Below, in pieces: positions 49,294-60,479 of a stretch of DNA of 64,000 bases (the stretch's first letter is position 1; each line of letters begins with the position of its first letter). The stretch lies in NCBI GenBank assembly GCA_009667805.1, contig CM019063.1, forward strand, positions 83,107,877 through 83,171,876, written 5' to 3'. This stretch comes from Leptobrachium leishanense. Lineage: Eukaryota > Chordata > Amphibia > Anura > Megophryidae. The notes under the pieces were generated by a model. The model searched no databases, was not told the origin of the DNA, and worked only from the letters and a program-made list of their open reading frames with translations. The position numbers and the translations under genes were made by a program.

Positions 49294-49570
49294 TAAGAGT
49301 AAGGAAAACCCAAAATGAAAAGTACTAGATCTGCAGATATTCCCCAACTGCGGCGTGGAATTGGTTTTTTGCATTCTATGGAAGAACGGGGGGGGGGGGT
49401 GTGGAGATAGACAGTAACACTGTGCCAGTTGCTCTTAAGATTTTGTGGCCTTTGTTGGTTCTGCAACTCCAGTGCATTCTGAATAACCCTTCAATTATTT
49501 AATGCTCCACACGATTGTAGGTAATGAGGAAAATGGTAACCAACACCAACACATTTGGACTATCACTTAC

Positions 49571-49732
49571 CCATTCTTCCACCTGAGGATCTCCAGGTTC
49601 GGCAAACTTGTCTTTCTTCCACAGGATGCCCATCTTGCCACAATCATTGATTTTTCTACGGGTTTTCACAGCAAAGAAAATGATGATGGCAAAGGCTACA
49701 ACAATCAAGAACCCCAGGACAATTGCAATAGC
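49571..49732 (-). CDS. ocln: Occludin TM4 exon (residues 239-292)
   Basis: This 162-nt, phase 0-0 exon encodes TM4 ([20 protein letters not shown]) followed by the basic stop-transfer AVKTRRK and the start of the cytoplasmic tail, ending PQVEEW. The mammalian protein has the same arrangement (VKTRRK, then NVEEW). The acceptor is tttag and the donor is gtaagt. The flanking introns are about 9.9 kb (5' side) and 10.4 kb (3' side), both with nested transposons. Confidence 0.96.
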
Positions 49733-50104
49733 CTAAAGGATGTAGGCAAAAGGAAAATTGTGTATTAATATCGTCTAAGCAATATAATAAAAATAAAAAA
49801 TAAAGTAAGCAGTGTTAAAATTATTTAAAAAAAAAAAAAAGGTCTACAGGACGAGAGATTGCAATGTACCTGCCTATTCTGAAAACACTTCTACATAAAG
49901 TCACAGGGGCCTTGTGTTCGGCTCCTAAACCAAAAGCGTATCAAAAGATATGAAATAAAGTCTTCAATTAAAGCAAAGTTATCAAAGTTATTATTTCTTG
50001 AATCTGGGTCATGAATTTAGAAAAGAACAAAAAGTGTATTGAAAGAGAGACTCGTCTGTACGTGTCACACAAATTAAAAAGTTCTCGTGATCGCACAGCA
50101 CCAA
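49733..50104. other. Intron sequence without a recognised feature
   Basis: AT-rich stretch upstream (minus-strand sense) of the TM4 exon acceptor with an A run at 49829-49841; nothing recognised. Confidence 0.4.
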
Positions 50105-50279
50105 GTTGCAATTAGAGGTGTGCACGGCTGGAAAATTTTGTTTCGTAAATCGGATCACTAGAAACCCCATTGTAAAGTTAAGATCGATTCGAATCACTAA
50201 ATAAAACCCCAATAAATCAAATCCGGCTGTTAAAAGGCAAGCTGGGGTTAAATGTTGAGCTGTCAATTGGCCTGTGGTC

Positions 50280-51697
50280 AGTGGCGTCGTAACGTGGGGG
50301 CGGGGGGTGCGGCCCGCACCAGGTGACACCCGCCTTTAGGGTGACACCGTCACCCTAAGGGCGGGTGTCTCACCCCCCGCCGCGTATTCGCTCCCTGCGA
50401 GCGTCCGAAGCATGCAGCTTCGGCGCTCGCCTGGAGGAAACACGTCACCAGCCAATCGCGGCTTGTCACGTGGCTCTCCCAGGCGAGCGCCCAAGCTGCG
50501 CGCCGCCGGACGCTCAGAGGAGCGAACAAAACACGCGGCGGAGGTGGGCTGGGGGCCTGGCAGTATCCATGTGCTGGGGCATTCCATGAGCTGCTGGGGC
50601 ATTCCATGAGCTGCTGGGGCATTCCATGAGCTGCTGGGGCATTCCATGAGCTGCTGGGGCATTCCATGAGCTGCTGGGGCATTCCATGAGGAGCTGGGGC
50701 AAATCCATGTGTGAGCTGGGGCATTCCATGAGGAGCTGGGGCATATCCATGAGTGAGCTGGGGCATATCCATGAGTGAGCTGGGGCATATCCATGAGTGA
50801 GCTGGGGCATATCCATGAGTGAGCTGGGGCATATCCATGAGTGAGCTGGGGCATATCCATGAGTGAGCTGGGGCATTATCCATGAGTGAGCTGGGGCATT
50901 ATCCATGAGTGAGCTGGGGCATATCCATGAGTGAGCTGGGGCAGTATCTATGAGCTGCTGGGGCAGTATCCATGTGTGCTGGGGCATTATCCATGTGCTG
51001 GGGCAGTATATCCATGAGAGGAGCTGGGGCAGTATATCCATGAGAGGAGCTGGGGCAGTATATCCATGAGAGGAGCTGGGGCAGTATATCCATGAGAGGA
51101 GCTGGGGCAGTATATCCATGAGAGGAGCTGGGGCAGTATATCCATGAGAGGAGCTGGGGCATATTCATGTGTGCTGGGGGCAGCATCCATGAGAGCTGGG
51201 GCAAGGCCATGTGTGAGCTGGTCTGGGGCAATATATCCATTTATGAGCTGGTCTGGGGCAATCTATCCATGTGTGAGCTGAGGCGCAATATATCCATGTG
51301 TGAACTGCTGGGGGCAATATATAACTGAACTGGGGCAATATATCCATATGTGAGCTGGGGCAATATATATCCATGGGTGAGCTGCTGGGGGCAATATATA
51401 TCCAGTCTAATCCAGAGCTGCTGGGGGACAATATATATCCATGTGTGCTTTCACTGCCTTCGAACAGGCAACGTACTTGCTGGCAGTTGGCTAAAATTTG
51501 TGTGAGCATATGAGAGAGCTCCACAGCAATAAACCTCACAGTAATGTGCGCTGTGTGTATGAGCATTCAGTGTTATATGGGAGTACTGATTTAGGAGTAA
51601 GAATAGTTAAAAAAAAAAAAATCTGTAAAACTCGGGGGGGGGGGGGTGACACCATAAATTACTGCACCGGGTGACACCAACCCTAGTGACGCCACTG
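50280..51697. mobile_element. Non-autonomous hAT with CAGTGGCGTC ends and minisatellite
   Basis: The ends are CAGTGGCGTCGTAACG at 50280 and the complement of CAGTGGCGTCACTAGGG ending 51697, with a perfect 8-bp duplication CCTGTGGT (50272-50279, 51698-51705). The interior has a GTGACACC-rich edge at each end, a GC-rich segment (50340-50560) and a large minisatellite. No transposase frame was seen. Confidence 0.92.
50567..51445. repeat. Minisatellite in hAT, unit 21-28 bp
   Basis: Successive blocks are present: GAGCTGCTGGGGCATTCCAT (21 bp), GAGTGAGCTGGGGCATATCC (22 bp), GAGAGGAGCTGGGGCAGTAT (28-bp unit), then longer units with GGGGCAATATATCCATGTGT. About 35 copies in total. The last type is the complement of the unit at 3058-3375. 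The block structure indicates local expansions of variant units. Confidence 0.93.
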
Positions 51698-52058
51698 CCT
51701 GTGGTGCTGACAATAGATTCAGCACCACAAGTCAATTTACAGGGACAGGGTGCTTTGTGTAACACAACCGCATAACGCGGTTTGCTTTAGTTAGTACTTT
51801 TATGTATTGTAGGTTAACAAAAATCAATTAAAATTTCAGATCACTAAATGAAATCCCAAATTAAAGGATTCCTGAGCAGGATTTGATTTAAATCAATGGC
51901 TCTCTAGTGAAAGCATAACAAATCAAATTCGTTATATACCGTTTTGTTTCAATTTGGATCAAGTCAATTTGTTGTTTATTTCGGAAGCCTGTCTGAAATA
52001 CGGAATTCGTAACGAATGGTGTTTTGTTACAAAACGAATGCACACCTCTAGTTGCAAT

Positions 52059-52671
52059 TACCAAACCTAAATGGGACATTGTCTCGAATGAATGTCTTCT
52101 GGCTTTCCATGTATTAACACAAAGCACAGAGGTGACAAACATCACTGCTCACCTGCTGCTCCACTCAATGAACATAGATCTGGGAGAGGCGTTCCAGGGG
52201 TTTATAAAGCAGGGGGGGGGGGGTCTCTCAATGTCCCTTACAAACATGTAACAAATCACAACTTTCCAGCTCTGATTTGAGATTAAAGCAACATGGACCA
52301 ACACCCCCATTCACACGCAGCTTGTGGGACACAAATTTACACTGAGTATCAGCAAAAAAAAAAAAAAAAAAAAAGCTACAGGTATATATTGAATAGATTT
52401 TGTTCTTTCACAGTTCTTGAAAAAGAAGATAAACCTAACACCTACAGTTGTGAATTTGGGCATCTATACACCTGTATGGCTTGCACGGCCCTTACTGGAA
52501 AGTTCAGACACTTTGAGATCATGAATGTACACGATTCAGCATTAACACTAGTTTTAGATGAAGGGCTAAATGTCAAACTTTCATTCAAAACACACCTTGC
52601 GATGTAAAACAGAAGTAAAAAAATAAATAAATAGATAAATTGTAAATGATTAGATATCTAGAGGGATATCC
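52059..52671. other. Intron sequence without a recognised feature
   Basis: It contains a 12-base G run at 52212-52223 and an A run at 52355-52374. No coding or repeat motif was recognised. Confidence 0.4.
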
Positions 52672-52679
52672 CTCTAGAC

Positions 52680-52837
52680 CAGTGGTTCCCAACCACGGTC
52701 CTCAAGTACCCCTTACAGGCCAGGTTTTAAGGATTCCCTTGGGGAAAAGCAGACTGGATTATTTAATCACTGAGCAGCAAATCATATCACCTGTGCTGTG
52801 CTTCAGATATCTGCAAACCTGGCCTGTTAGGAGCTTC
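52680..52837. mobile_element. hAT MITE, left end CAGTGGTTCCCAACC
   Basis: The left end CAGTGGTTCCCAACCACGGT is preceded by CTCTAGAC. The interior (ATCACTGAGCAGCAAATCAT, CACCTGTGCTGTGCTTC) is shared with the MITE at 61965-62146. The right inverted end is missing or rearranged; a second CAGTGGTTCC follows GTCTAAAG at 52846. Confidence 0.7.
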
Positions 52838-52879
52838 GTCTAAAGCAGTGGTTCCTATGAGCAGGGCCCTCTACACCTA

Positions 52880-53617
52880 CAGGGTTATTCAGAGAGGGTG
52901 AAAATCAGGCGAATGACTGGAGAATGAAAAATTCTAGGTCAAAATAGCCGGTTTGGAAAGTGAGATGAAAGGAAGAATTTTTCTGATTTGGATATTTTGA
53001 CCTAGAATTTTTCATTCTATGTAACTACATGACCCACCATTGTGACATGTTAAAAGAGCTAAACTGGCCATCGCTGGAATCCAGACGCACCCGTCACCTT
53101 TCCAGCCTGGTGTTTCAGAGCATTTCTGGGAAGCTACCACCCTACCTGAATAGACTGCTTCCCCCAGCAGTTCCCTCATCCTATAACCTCCGATCCAGGA
53201 CCAGCACCTTACTTACAATACCACAATACAAAAAGACAGTGGCTCGGCCTTCATTTTCCTACAGAGTACCGCAAATATGGAATAACCTCCCAGACGCCGT
53301 CAAATCTTCCCCCAGTCTTAAGTCACTTAAGAGCTCCTTACTAACATACCTCAATACAGAATGCACCTGTAAACATGTAACATAATGACTTTATTTCCTC
53401 CATATTTATTTTCTGTTAATCTGTATATTTGTGTTGTTTTTTAATATCTTACAGAAATACAAAGTAATACAATGCAACACTTCAATGTTCTTGAACCCAG
53501 GACGTACTTGAAAACGAGAGAAATCTCAATGTATCCTTCCTGGTAAAATCCTTTATAAATAAATAAATAAATTCTCCAGTCATTCTCCTGCTTTTCACCA
53601 CTCTCTGAATAACCCTG
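52880..53617. mobile_element. CAGGGTTATTCA TIR element, copy 3
   Basis: Ends CAGGGTTATTCAGAGAGGG and complement CTCTCTGAATAACCCTG are flanked by CTA duplications (52877-52879, 53618-53620). It carries inverted arms with CTAGAATTTTTCATTCT and is split by a LINE. Confidence 0.82.
53019..53570 (+). pseudogene. LINE RT C-terminal fragment inside TIR element
   Basis: The frame 53029-53382 encodes LKELNWPSLESRRTRHLSSL, VFQSISGKLPPYL, YNLRSRTSTLL and FSYRVPQIWNNLPDAVKSSP, the conserved C-terminal tail of L2/CR1-group LINEs, open for 118 codons to a natural stop. The 3' end is CCTTTATAAATAAATAAATA. It is bounded by ATTCT duplications (53014-53018, 53571-53575). Confidence 0.85.
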
Positions 53618-54040
53618 CTAGTGTTTCCATCCTATGAGCCGTTTAGAATAACCAAAAGGGAACAAGATACAGATAAAGCGCTGCGGAAACTGTTGGTGCT
53701 ATATAAATGATAATAATTTACATTAGCTTGACCAATAACATGGAGAGTCAAATCCGTGTAAACTGGGGGGAGGCGGGAATTTTTTTAAAAAAAATTCTGC
53801 ACTTTTAACTCTAAACCTGGGGAACTGAGGAAAATTTGCAACTTTTTCTTGTTGCAATGATACTGGATGAATGATCGGAATTAAGTGACCCTTGGTGTAT
53901 AGGTGCAGGGAGTGACTAAAGCGCTCAGCTAGGGCACGATCACTACACAAAAGTGTACTACACCACCAACACTACAAGGAAGAGATAAGACAACAACTGG
54001 TACAACTAGATTTTATCATTAGGCAATAAAAGACCTTTAA

Positions 54041-54616
54041 AAAAGGGACACTACCACTTACATAAGCTGTAACTAGATCACTTGTGCATTACAATTATAA
54101 TCACTTTCTAAAAACCACTTGCTGCTGGGTTCTCGTTTGAAGTAATTGCATTAGAAAAAAAAAAGGGAGGGGGGGGGGGTTTCCCATCAATAGATTCCAT
54201 TTTGTGCGTTTATCCCCCCACAGTGCAACATATACCAAAAGCTTTGCGGCTCTTGTTTTTTTAATCTACATTAAATAACAGTTAAGGTAGCGGGAAGGTA
54301 TTTTTCCAGGCTGAGCTAAGCGATGGCAGCTGAATGAGACACGGAGCTTAAAAGACGTCTAGTGGTGATGTCCTTTGAGTACATCCCACACAATACAATG
54401 ATTTGAGTCGGTGATTGACCAATAGACTCCACAGAGAGGGCCAAGTGAGGTAAATCTAAGAGAGGGGGGGGGGGTTCACAACACAAAAGATAACACAATG
54501 GATGCAGCCAGTGACACGGTAAAATATTTTAACTAAACAAGAGAAAAACCAAAAGCACCTGTAAAGATATCAGCAACATAAAACACAAGGACATTTTTTT
54601 TTGTGGTAGTGACCCC
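54041..54616. mobile_element. TTAA element with AAAGGGACACTACCAC-type ends, copy 2
   Basis: TTAA flanks both ends (54037-54040, 54617-54620). The left AAAAGGGACACTACCACTTA and the right TTGTGGTAGTGACCCC are inverted. It shares its interior with copy 1, for example GTGATGTCCTTTGAGTACATCCC. Confidence 0.72.
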
Positions 54617-54829
54617 TTAACCATATTTAAAAAGGTGTTCAGTAACAATTTGTGGACACCCTACTTACAACAATTCTATTTAACCCCTTTCTCCCCCCCC
54701 CCTTTTATTTGCACTTGTTCAGTGTTGTTTTGTTTATTCTGTATTCATTGGCAACTCAAACCTACAAGAAAATTTTTTTTACACACAAACTAAAAAGGTT
54801 CGGGTATCATCTTCACTACTTTTTACGGA

Positions 54830-55430
54830 CACTCGAATACTTGCGTTGATCCAATCTAATGACGATATCCATAGCATACCGAAGACACAAACATCAGGTC
54901 TCCGCTCATGCAGATGGTCCGATATTTATTCTCACCCCACTGGATGTATTGCTACACCGTGATGGAAGAATACAGTCAACTGCCGAGGATTAAAATCAAC
55001 AAGACCAAATCAGAAATGAAGATCAAACCTTTCAATGCTCGGTTTTCAGTGCTTCTAAGATGCGCTACTGAGGAACTTGGCGAATATCCTATTTTTTTTG
55101 ATTCGGTCAGACTCCATTTTCAACAATTTCTAAAAACCTTAAATGCTAACGAATGGTCACGTAAAAAATGATTCGACGTGGGCAGATCTGGATAAAGTAA
55201 AATTAGAATAGCCTTGGCATCAAATCATCTTCAACAAGCAATCCATTCCAGATACCCACAGTTTTAAAATCCTTCAGATCTGAATGGGTAGATTTCAATT
55301 GGTCTGACAATCCCCTCCAATGAAGGTTGGAGGCTTAGCAGTGCTTGATGCACTTTAATGGTAACACAATCTTGCATATGTAAAAAAAAAAAATAAAAAA
55401 AAAAAAAGGAGGGAGGGGGGAAGGAAACGG
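54830..55430 (+). pseudogene. Tx1-type L1 ORF2 remnant
   Basis: A frame with WMYCYTVMEEYSQLPRIKIN and KTKSEMKIKP resembles the segment just after the YADD box of Tx1-type L1 RT (LEEYSxLSGFKINKTKSE). Further downstream only scattered similarity remains before an A run at 55381-55408. Strongly decayed. Confidence 0.5.
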
Positions 55431-55799
55431 CAAGGGCTATCACCATGATGTTCCTGGCTCACTCCCGAGGGAGGCCATGGAAAAGTAATGTCACGAGGCC
55501 CGGGAGCCCAAGGGCCAAGCATGGCAGACAGAGCAAAATGGTGAGAGCCAGTGGCTCGCCTCAGGGCAATCCGAAAAATGCCAAGGGGGGGAGGGGGTAC
55601 ATCATTGCTGGTAGGGCAGGCGGCAATGAAAAGCAACAGTGGGGGGGGGGGGAGGGAAATTGCAAAGGACAGCAGTAGGGACCATGAAAAAGAAAACAAA
55701 AAAAGGGGGTATGCTGGTAATGAAGAGAGTCTGCTACAGAGCCACGGCACTAGTCAGTCCATGAGAGTCAGAAGCAGAAGGCTAAAAAGTCAAAGAGCC

Positions 55800-56780
55800 A
55801 AAGACCACATCCGGGGGAGATGGGTTAACCGGGATCCCGAGACTGGCGGCGAAGGCGACATACCCTATCTGCCCTCGGCAACCCAGGCAGAAGACCCATT
55901 GCCAGCAGGTGAGTTTGAGCCTCATCTTTTGTGGAGGCTGTTAGTACTGTCTTCCTATCCTGTATCAGCAGGGGCCCAGACATTCCCCACCAGTAACGAA
56001 CATCAAGAGACCAAAGGATGCCAGTAACGGCTCCAAACTGCAGTCTCGCCACCAAAGCCAGAAACGACAGGTCCCGGTATACAGCAATCGCCATATTTTC
56101 AAAGCAAAAATCGGAGGAGCTCCAGCCGCCACCCCCCAGAAGCTGGTCACGAACAAGGACATCTCCAGCCACCACGAGGACATCCCTGGAGGCAGTTGGC
56201 GGGACCGTGGCCGAATCCATCCTGATGCTCCTCCAGGTAAGGTTAATGTAGTAGCCACAATGCGAGTGACAAAGGCCAAAAGTTCAGAATCGGGGACAAA
56301 TTCCAAGATGCCCCGTAATTTAAAGTTCTTGCAGCGATGGCGCATCTCCAGGGCCAGGACAGCAGACTACAATCCAGCAACGTGGTTCTGGATTGCCGAG
56401 ACATGGGAGGAGGTCGCGACCTGTGACATTTCCAGCTGTCAGGAGCGTGCATCCTCCAGAAGTGCACAAATACCCCTCTTGGTTGCCGGCATATTCTCAG
56501 GGTCTGATAACGGGGAAGAGTGCTCTGCGACAAGCGGGTCCGTGGGATTGTTGTTATGGTAGGCCCCAGCTGCTGCTGGGTTTTAGGGCGAGGTCTCCGT
56601 CGCACAAGAGCCACCCAGGGACATATCAGAGAGACGATCTGTGGCAGCTCCTGCACGTTTGTCCATGGCTGGAGAGCAACAGAAGCGCCAAGGGAGTTGC
56701 AAGACTGCAAGATGGCGGCCGCTCACTTTCAGCTCCAGGCCTCGGACCAGCAATCCACAGCCAGGAAGGGCAATATCAGA
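55800..56780 (-). pseudogene. Tx1-type L1 ORF1 remnant
   Basis: Three minus-strand frames contain pieces of an ORF1 protein: NLKLRGI-like residues (MRHRCKNFKLRGILEFVPDS), PTASRDVLVV, then AIAVYRDLSFLALVARLQFG and VRYWWGMSGPLLI. These parallel the RRM start and C-terminal domain (FQDIS, FAWGHPFKIL) of the intact ORF1 at 16083-17057. Frameshifts are frequent. It is probably part of a separate, older L1. Confidence 0.6.
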
Positions 56781-56799
56781 TGTCCGCAGCTCCCCTTTT

Positions 56800-58050
56800 T
56801 AAAAAAAACACACACAACACACACCACACTTCTCTCCTGCTCTTCAACCCTCTCCACCCTTTTCCTACAGAAGGTCCCACTCCATACTCTGCAATCATAA
56901 ATAAGTATAAAACGCAGATATGGACGAGCATTTCATATTAGATGAATTCATATTTACTAGTGTTTATAAGGTGTTCACATAACCAAGTCTTTACTTACTG
57001 ATTTTACACACAATGTATATGGATTTTCTGACAAATCGACCATTAGTCATAAAAAATGATGTGGAACCACCCAGTTACGGATACTAGTGCGGACTGTATT
57101 GATTTCTAACCTGTCGACTACCTTTTCTGTACCTATTGTGTATACATTAAGCTCAAAAACCCTAATGAAAAACAAACAACAACCCTTGAGTCACATATAG
57201 TGCAGAGTTTACGGTGAATCAATTGCACAGATTATGTTCTGTACATTACGACATCCCAAACGGTTTTAGATACCATTGTTTTTACAGAATTAATCTTCGC
57301 CTTGGTGGTGTATAAATCATACTTATTAATAGGACAACATTGATACAATAAACCCCTGGCTGACACTAATATGAAGCCAAATTGAGGTGTTTGGGTGTAG
57401 TCCGTCACATAACAAGACATTTATAGACATTATATGGGACAGATTGAAATGAACAAGTATAGAGATTAAGAAATTTGTATCTTTGTCATTCACAAATGAG
57501 TTGTTGCATATATCCTGCACTAATACAGCCTTGAATTGCGATGATTGATTCATGACAACGTGTCTCCTGGAATAAACTTTGCCCCATCATACGGGTCTCA
57601 TGGAGCTCAAAACTAGGGATGATCAGTCATAATACATCAAACAGAAAAACACGAGCAAGAAGCCCATGGGGTTATCAAATTTCAAAGAATCTTCACATTT
57701 CTATTACAAGATTAAATAAAACGGAATACTTAAAGGATTTCCCGTAAAAAATTTATAAGCAACATATTAGAAAACAAAAATACACAGAGGAACCGCTTCT
57801 GTCATAACATTAAACACCTGTCAAGAGTCAAATAAATTCCCGTTCTTTTGTTTTCCCAATAGCGGTTACGCTTTTATAAAGGCCCGTTAATCATTTACAA
57901 AGTTATTTCTATGTATGGACCTATACACAAGGTGTATGAAACTAAAAGACACCTCCTGCAGAATGGAATGCTGGGACATTGTCTGAATATCAAATAAGTT
58001 GCTTGGCTGCTGAAACCATGTCCTCGATTTCCTTTATCTGATTATTGAGG
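56800..58050. other. Intron sequence without a recognised feature
   Basis: About 1.25 kb of AT-rich sequence with no coding, inverted or tandem repeat signal that could be recognised. Confidence 0.4.
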
Positions 58051-58055
58051 AGTTT

Positions 58056-58391
58056 AACCTCCCTGACGTTACGATTCTGCCATATTTTATATGTCAGAAT
58101 CGTTACAATTTATTTGGGCCCCTAGCGGCATCAGCGTGTGGCTCGGGGTTAATTTCATTGCTGAAAGCGGTAACTCCGAGCCACACTCTGGGCTGGATAC
58201 ATACCTGTCCCTGCGCTCCCTCCCGCAGTCACCTCCGGACGATCGCGGCGTCCTACTTCCTGGTTCCCTTCGGGATGGTCAGCGAGGGAGCACAGGGACA
58301 GGTATGTATGCAGCCCGATTGTGGCTCGGGGTTACCGCGTTCAGCATTGAAAGTTAACCCCGCGTCACAATCGGGAATACTACCAGGGAGG
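58056..58391. mobile_element. TTAA element with CCTCCCTGG ends, copy 3
   Basis: TTAACCTCCCTGACGTTACG on the left and the complement TACCAGGGAGGTTAA on the right. The interior is palindromic: GTGGCTCGGGGTTAATTTCA, GCGGTAACTCCGAGCCACAC and GGATACATACCTGTCCCTGC on the left against GGGACAGGTATGTATGCAGC and GTGGCTCGGGGTTACCGCG on the right. It is the best-preserved copy in the window. Confidence 0.82.
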
Positions 58392-58639
58392 TTAACGTGA
58401 TGCAATTCCAAGATGGCTGCCCCATATTAAAACCAATTTTGATAGGGTGTTTGCCATTAAGACTTTCTATACTCCTGCTAGGATGAAAAGAATTTGTATT
58501 ATGGTTTTAATACAAAAGTGTAATCATTTAATGGTGAGCTGGCAGGCCGTGCCACGGATTTAAGTTACTAGGAATTCTCTTTAGGTCTTATTGAAGATAA
58601 GAGATGATTTTTTTTATGCTCCTTTATAGAGACAGAAGG

Positions 58640-58995
58640 TTCACCTTATTATTGTCATCATTTATATAGCGCCAACAGTTTCTGCAGCGCTTTACACTAA
58701 CCAAAGGGAACGAGATACAGATAAACGGACATATGATGGAAACAAGAGGTGTAGAGGGCCCTGCTCAAAAGAAGTTTACAGTCTAGTGCAGTGATGATGA
58801 ACCTTTGCCCCCCGGATGTTTCGGAACTACATGTTCCAGAATGCCTAGTCAGTGATAAAGCTGTCAGAGTAGCATAGGATATGTAGTTTCAAAACCTTGA
58901 CATCTGGTGTGCCAAGGTTTGCCATCACTGGTCTAGAGGGATTGGGGTTGAGGAAGACAATGGGAGTTTTACTGGATGTCAGGATCATTAGTGCC
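58640..58995 (-). mobile_element. L2-like LINE 3' tail with nested hAT MITE
   Basis: The plus strand starts TTATTATTGTCATCATTTAT with AGCGCCAACAGTTTCTGCAG and GGAACGAGATACAG, the same tail as at 30004. A MITE is inserted at 58789-58930, after which GAGGGATTGGGGTTGAGGAA continues the tail. Confidence 0.85.
58789..58930. mobile_element. hAT MITE with CAGTGATG ends
   Basis: The 142-bp element has ends CAGTGATGATGAACCTTTG and the complement of CAGTGATGGCAAACCTTGG. The target duplication is GTCTAGTG / GTCTAGAG (7 of 8). The CAGTGATGGCxAACCT terminus is widespread among vertebrate hAT MITEs. Confidence 0.85.
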
Positions 58996-59110
58996 AGTGG
59001 TTCGGCACATACGTGTGTACTAAACAGATTACTGTATATGTTCCAACCTGGAATACAAAAATGTTTGTGAAGCAAATTAATGAAGGAGACCTTCACTTAA
59101 AATAACATAA

Positions 59111-59339
59111 GGCTGGAGTCAGACTAGAGTGCTTTTTTGCGTCCGTCATAGCTTTTCAAAGGAGTCAGAGAACACCACATGAAGCACATGTGCACTTTTT
59201 CACACGCGGGCAACACATGTTGCAATGGATGCCAAAAATGGCATAGACGTGAAAAAGCTACGTGGACGTAACACCAATCAAAACTGATACATTGTAGCCA
59301 CAACCTCATAGTTACTGTGCGCAGTGTCTGACCCCAACC
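59111..59339. mobile_element. Harbinger-like MITE, copy 7
   Basis: Ends GGCTGGAGTCAGACTAGAG and complement GTGTCTGACCCCAACC are flanked by TAA and TTA. It is more diverged and less CpG-rich than the other copies and carries CACATGAAGCACATGTGC where they have CACACGAAGTACGTGCGC, consistent with CpG decay. Confidence 0.65.
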
Positions 59340-59582
59340 TTATAATAGGAGGTTTCTAAATGTTCGTGCTTTGTCTAGGGGGGGGGGGGGTTTAATGTTC
59401 ATGTTCTCTTTTCCTTTTCAATTATTATGAGAAACTTTCCCATACAAATCCTTTACATATCAATAGAAAACTAGTGTTTGCATATTAATTTCTAGAAGAA
59501 CTGCCCACCCCGGGATAAACTAACGCCAAACTCGAGTAATGGAAAGAACAGAAGATGGTAACAAAAATATGACGACACCTAC

Positions 59583-60246
59583 CTCTTGAGGCTCCACCAC
59601 ACAGTAATGGTAAAAGTATTGATTGACGAAGATTCCTGTGTTTACGGGCGTATAATACTGGCTGCAAATCGAAACAATCTGGGTATAAAATGCAGAGCCA
59701 GAAGCTTGAGCCACAGGGTTTACACCAATGGTGTAAACAATTGAGGCGATGAAGGCCAGAGCTCCAAAAACCCCTGCCACCACAATAACGATCAGATAAA
59801 ACCTTCGGGTGGTGGCGGTGTGTGTCCTTGTTACCAGCATCACAAAGATCACCAGGCCAACAATAAAGCAAAAAGCAGCCATGCAGAGGAGAAAGCCCTT
59901 GGCTGCTCGTGGATCGGTGTAATTTCCTCCATAGGCAAAGCCCAGGCCCATCTGTGATCCTCCAAAACCATAGCCATTGTATGCTCCAGCATAACCTGTT
60001 CCTCCCAGGCCGAAACCCATGGACTGTCCAGTAACATCCAGATCCCAGGCCAAGGTGGAAGCGACACAAGCAAAGATGCCAACAGACATGACAACAATGA
60101 GAACAGCCATGATCTTAATTATGCCAGGAGGGGAGGTCCACTTGTAGAAATGCTGGATTTCATCTTCTGGGTAGTAGGAGTATGCTGGCTGCGAGTGCAT
60201 CTCTCCTCCATACACATCCCTACTTGGGGCATAATTGGAAGGTTTG
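59583..60246 (-). CDS. ocln: Occludin large membrane-domain exon (residues 17-238)
   Basis: At 664 nt this is the largest exon. It encodes most of the N-terminal tail, TM1, the first extracellular loop rich in Gly and Tyr, TM2, TM3 and the second extracellular loop. Visible landmarks are [14 protein letters not shown] before TM1, [10 protein letters not shown] before TM2, and the second loop with SICSQYYTP and HYCVVEPQE, which contains the two conserved cysteines. The acceptor is ttctag and the donor is gtaggt. The first loop is less strictly made of YG repeats than in mammals and includes hydrophobic residues such as MGFGLGG and SQMGLGF. Alternative frames across this exon are open by chance and are not genes. 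Confidence 0.97.
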
Positions 60247-60479
60247 CTAGAAGAGAAAATAAATCATTGTAAATTATCTTTAGTAAGACTCATGGACCCC
60301 ACACAAACCCACCATATCACGTTAACGCAACGCCAAAAAAAAAAATATATTTTAAAGAGTGAAAAACTATAATTTTCTGATCCAAGATAAAATTTGCTGA
60401 TCACTACCTTACATGACGGTACCAACACGCCTAATTAATATGGAAAAGGAAAAAAAAAAAGGAAACAATTTTATAAAGT

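Larger units (their letters stand above)
50113..52050. mobile_element. hAT element with TAGAGGTGTGCA ends, containing another hAT
   Basis: The ends are TAGAGGTGTGCACGG at 50113 and the complement CACACCTCTA ending 52050, flanked by the 8-bp duplication GTTGCAAT (50105-50112, 52051-52058). The interior contains AAATCGGATCACTAG and AATTCGTAACGAATGG motifs typical of such short non-autonomous elements. It is split by the hAT at 50280-51697. Confidence 0.87.
52845..53715 (+). mobile_element. L2-like LINE 3' tail split by a TIR element
   Basis: TGAGCAGGGCCCTCTACACC on the left and, after the insertion, AACCAAAAGGGAACAAGATA, AGCGCTGCGG and TGGTGCTATATAAATGATAA on the right make the common L2-like 3' tail. 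It is the complement of the tails at 30004 and 58640. Confidence 0.8.

Noticed and set aside
50336..51566. Several 110-200 codon frames reading repeated MDMPQLTHGYAP-type peptides
   Set aside because: They are translations of the hAT-borne minisatellite, not conserved genes.
53029..53385. Possible cellular gene for the intact 118-residue frame
   Set aside because: The sequence is the standard C-terminal tail of an L2/CR1-group LINE RT, flanked by a target duplication, so it is a retrotransposon fragment.
56243..56941. Overlapping frames of 155-182 codons on both strands
   Set aside because: They lie over a decayed L1 ORF1 and its flank. Only the minus-strand pieces resemble ORF1; the rest are shadows.
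59485..60069. 194-residue frame overlapping the large occludin exon
   Set aside because: It is an alternate frame of the ocln exon; the true frame has transmembrane segments and conserved occludin motifs.
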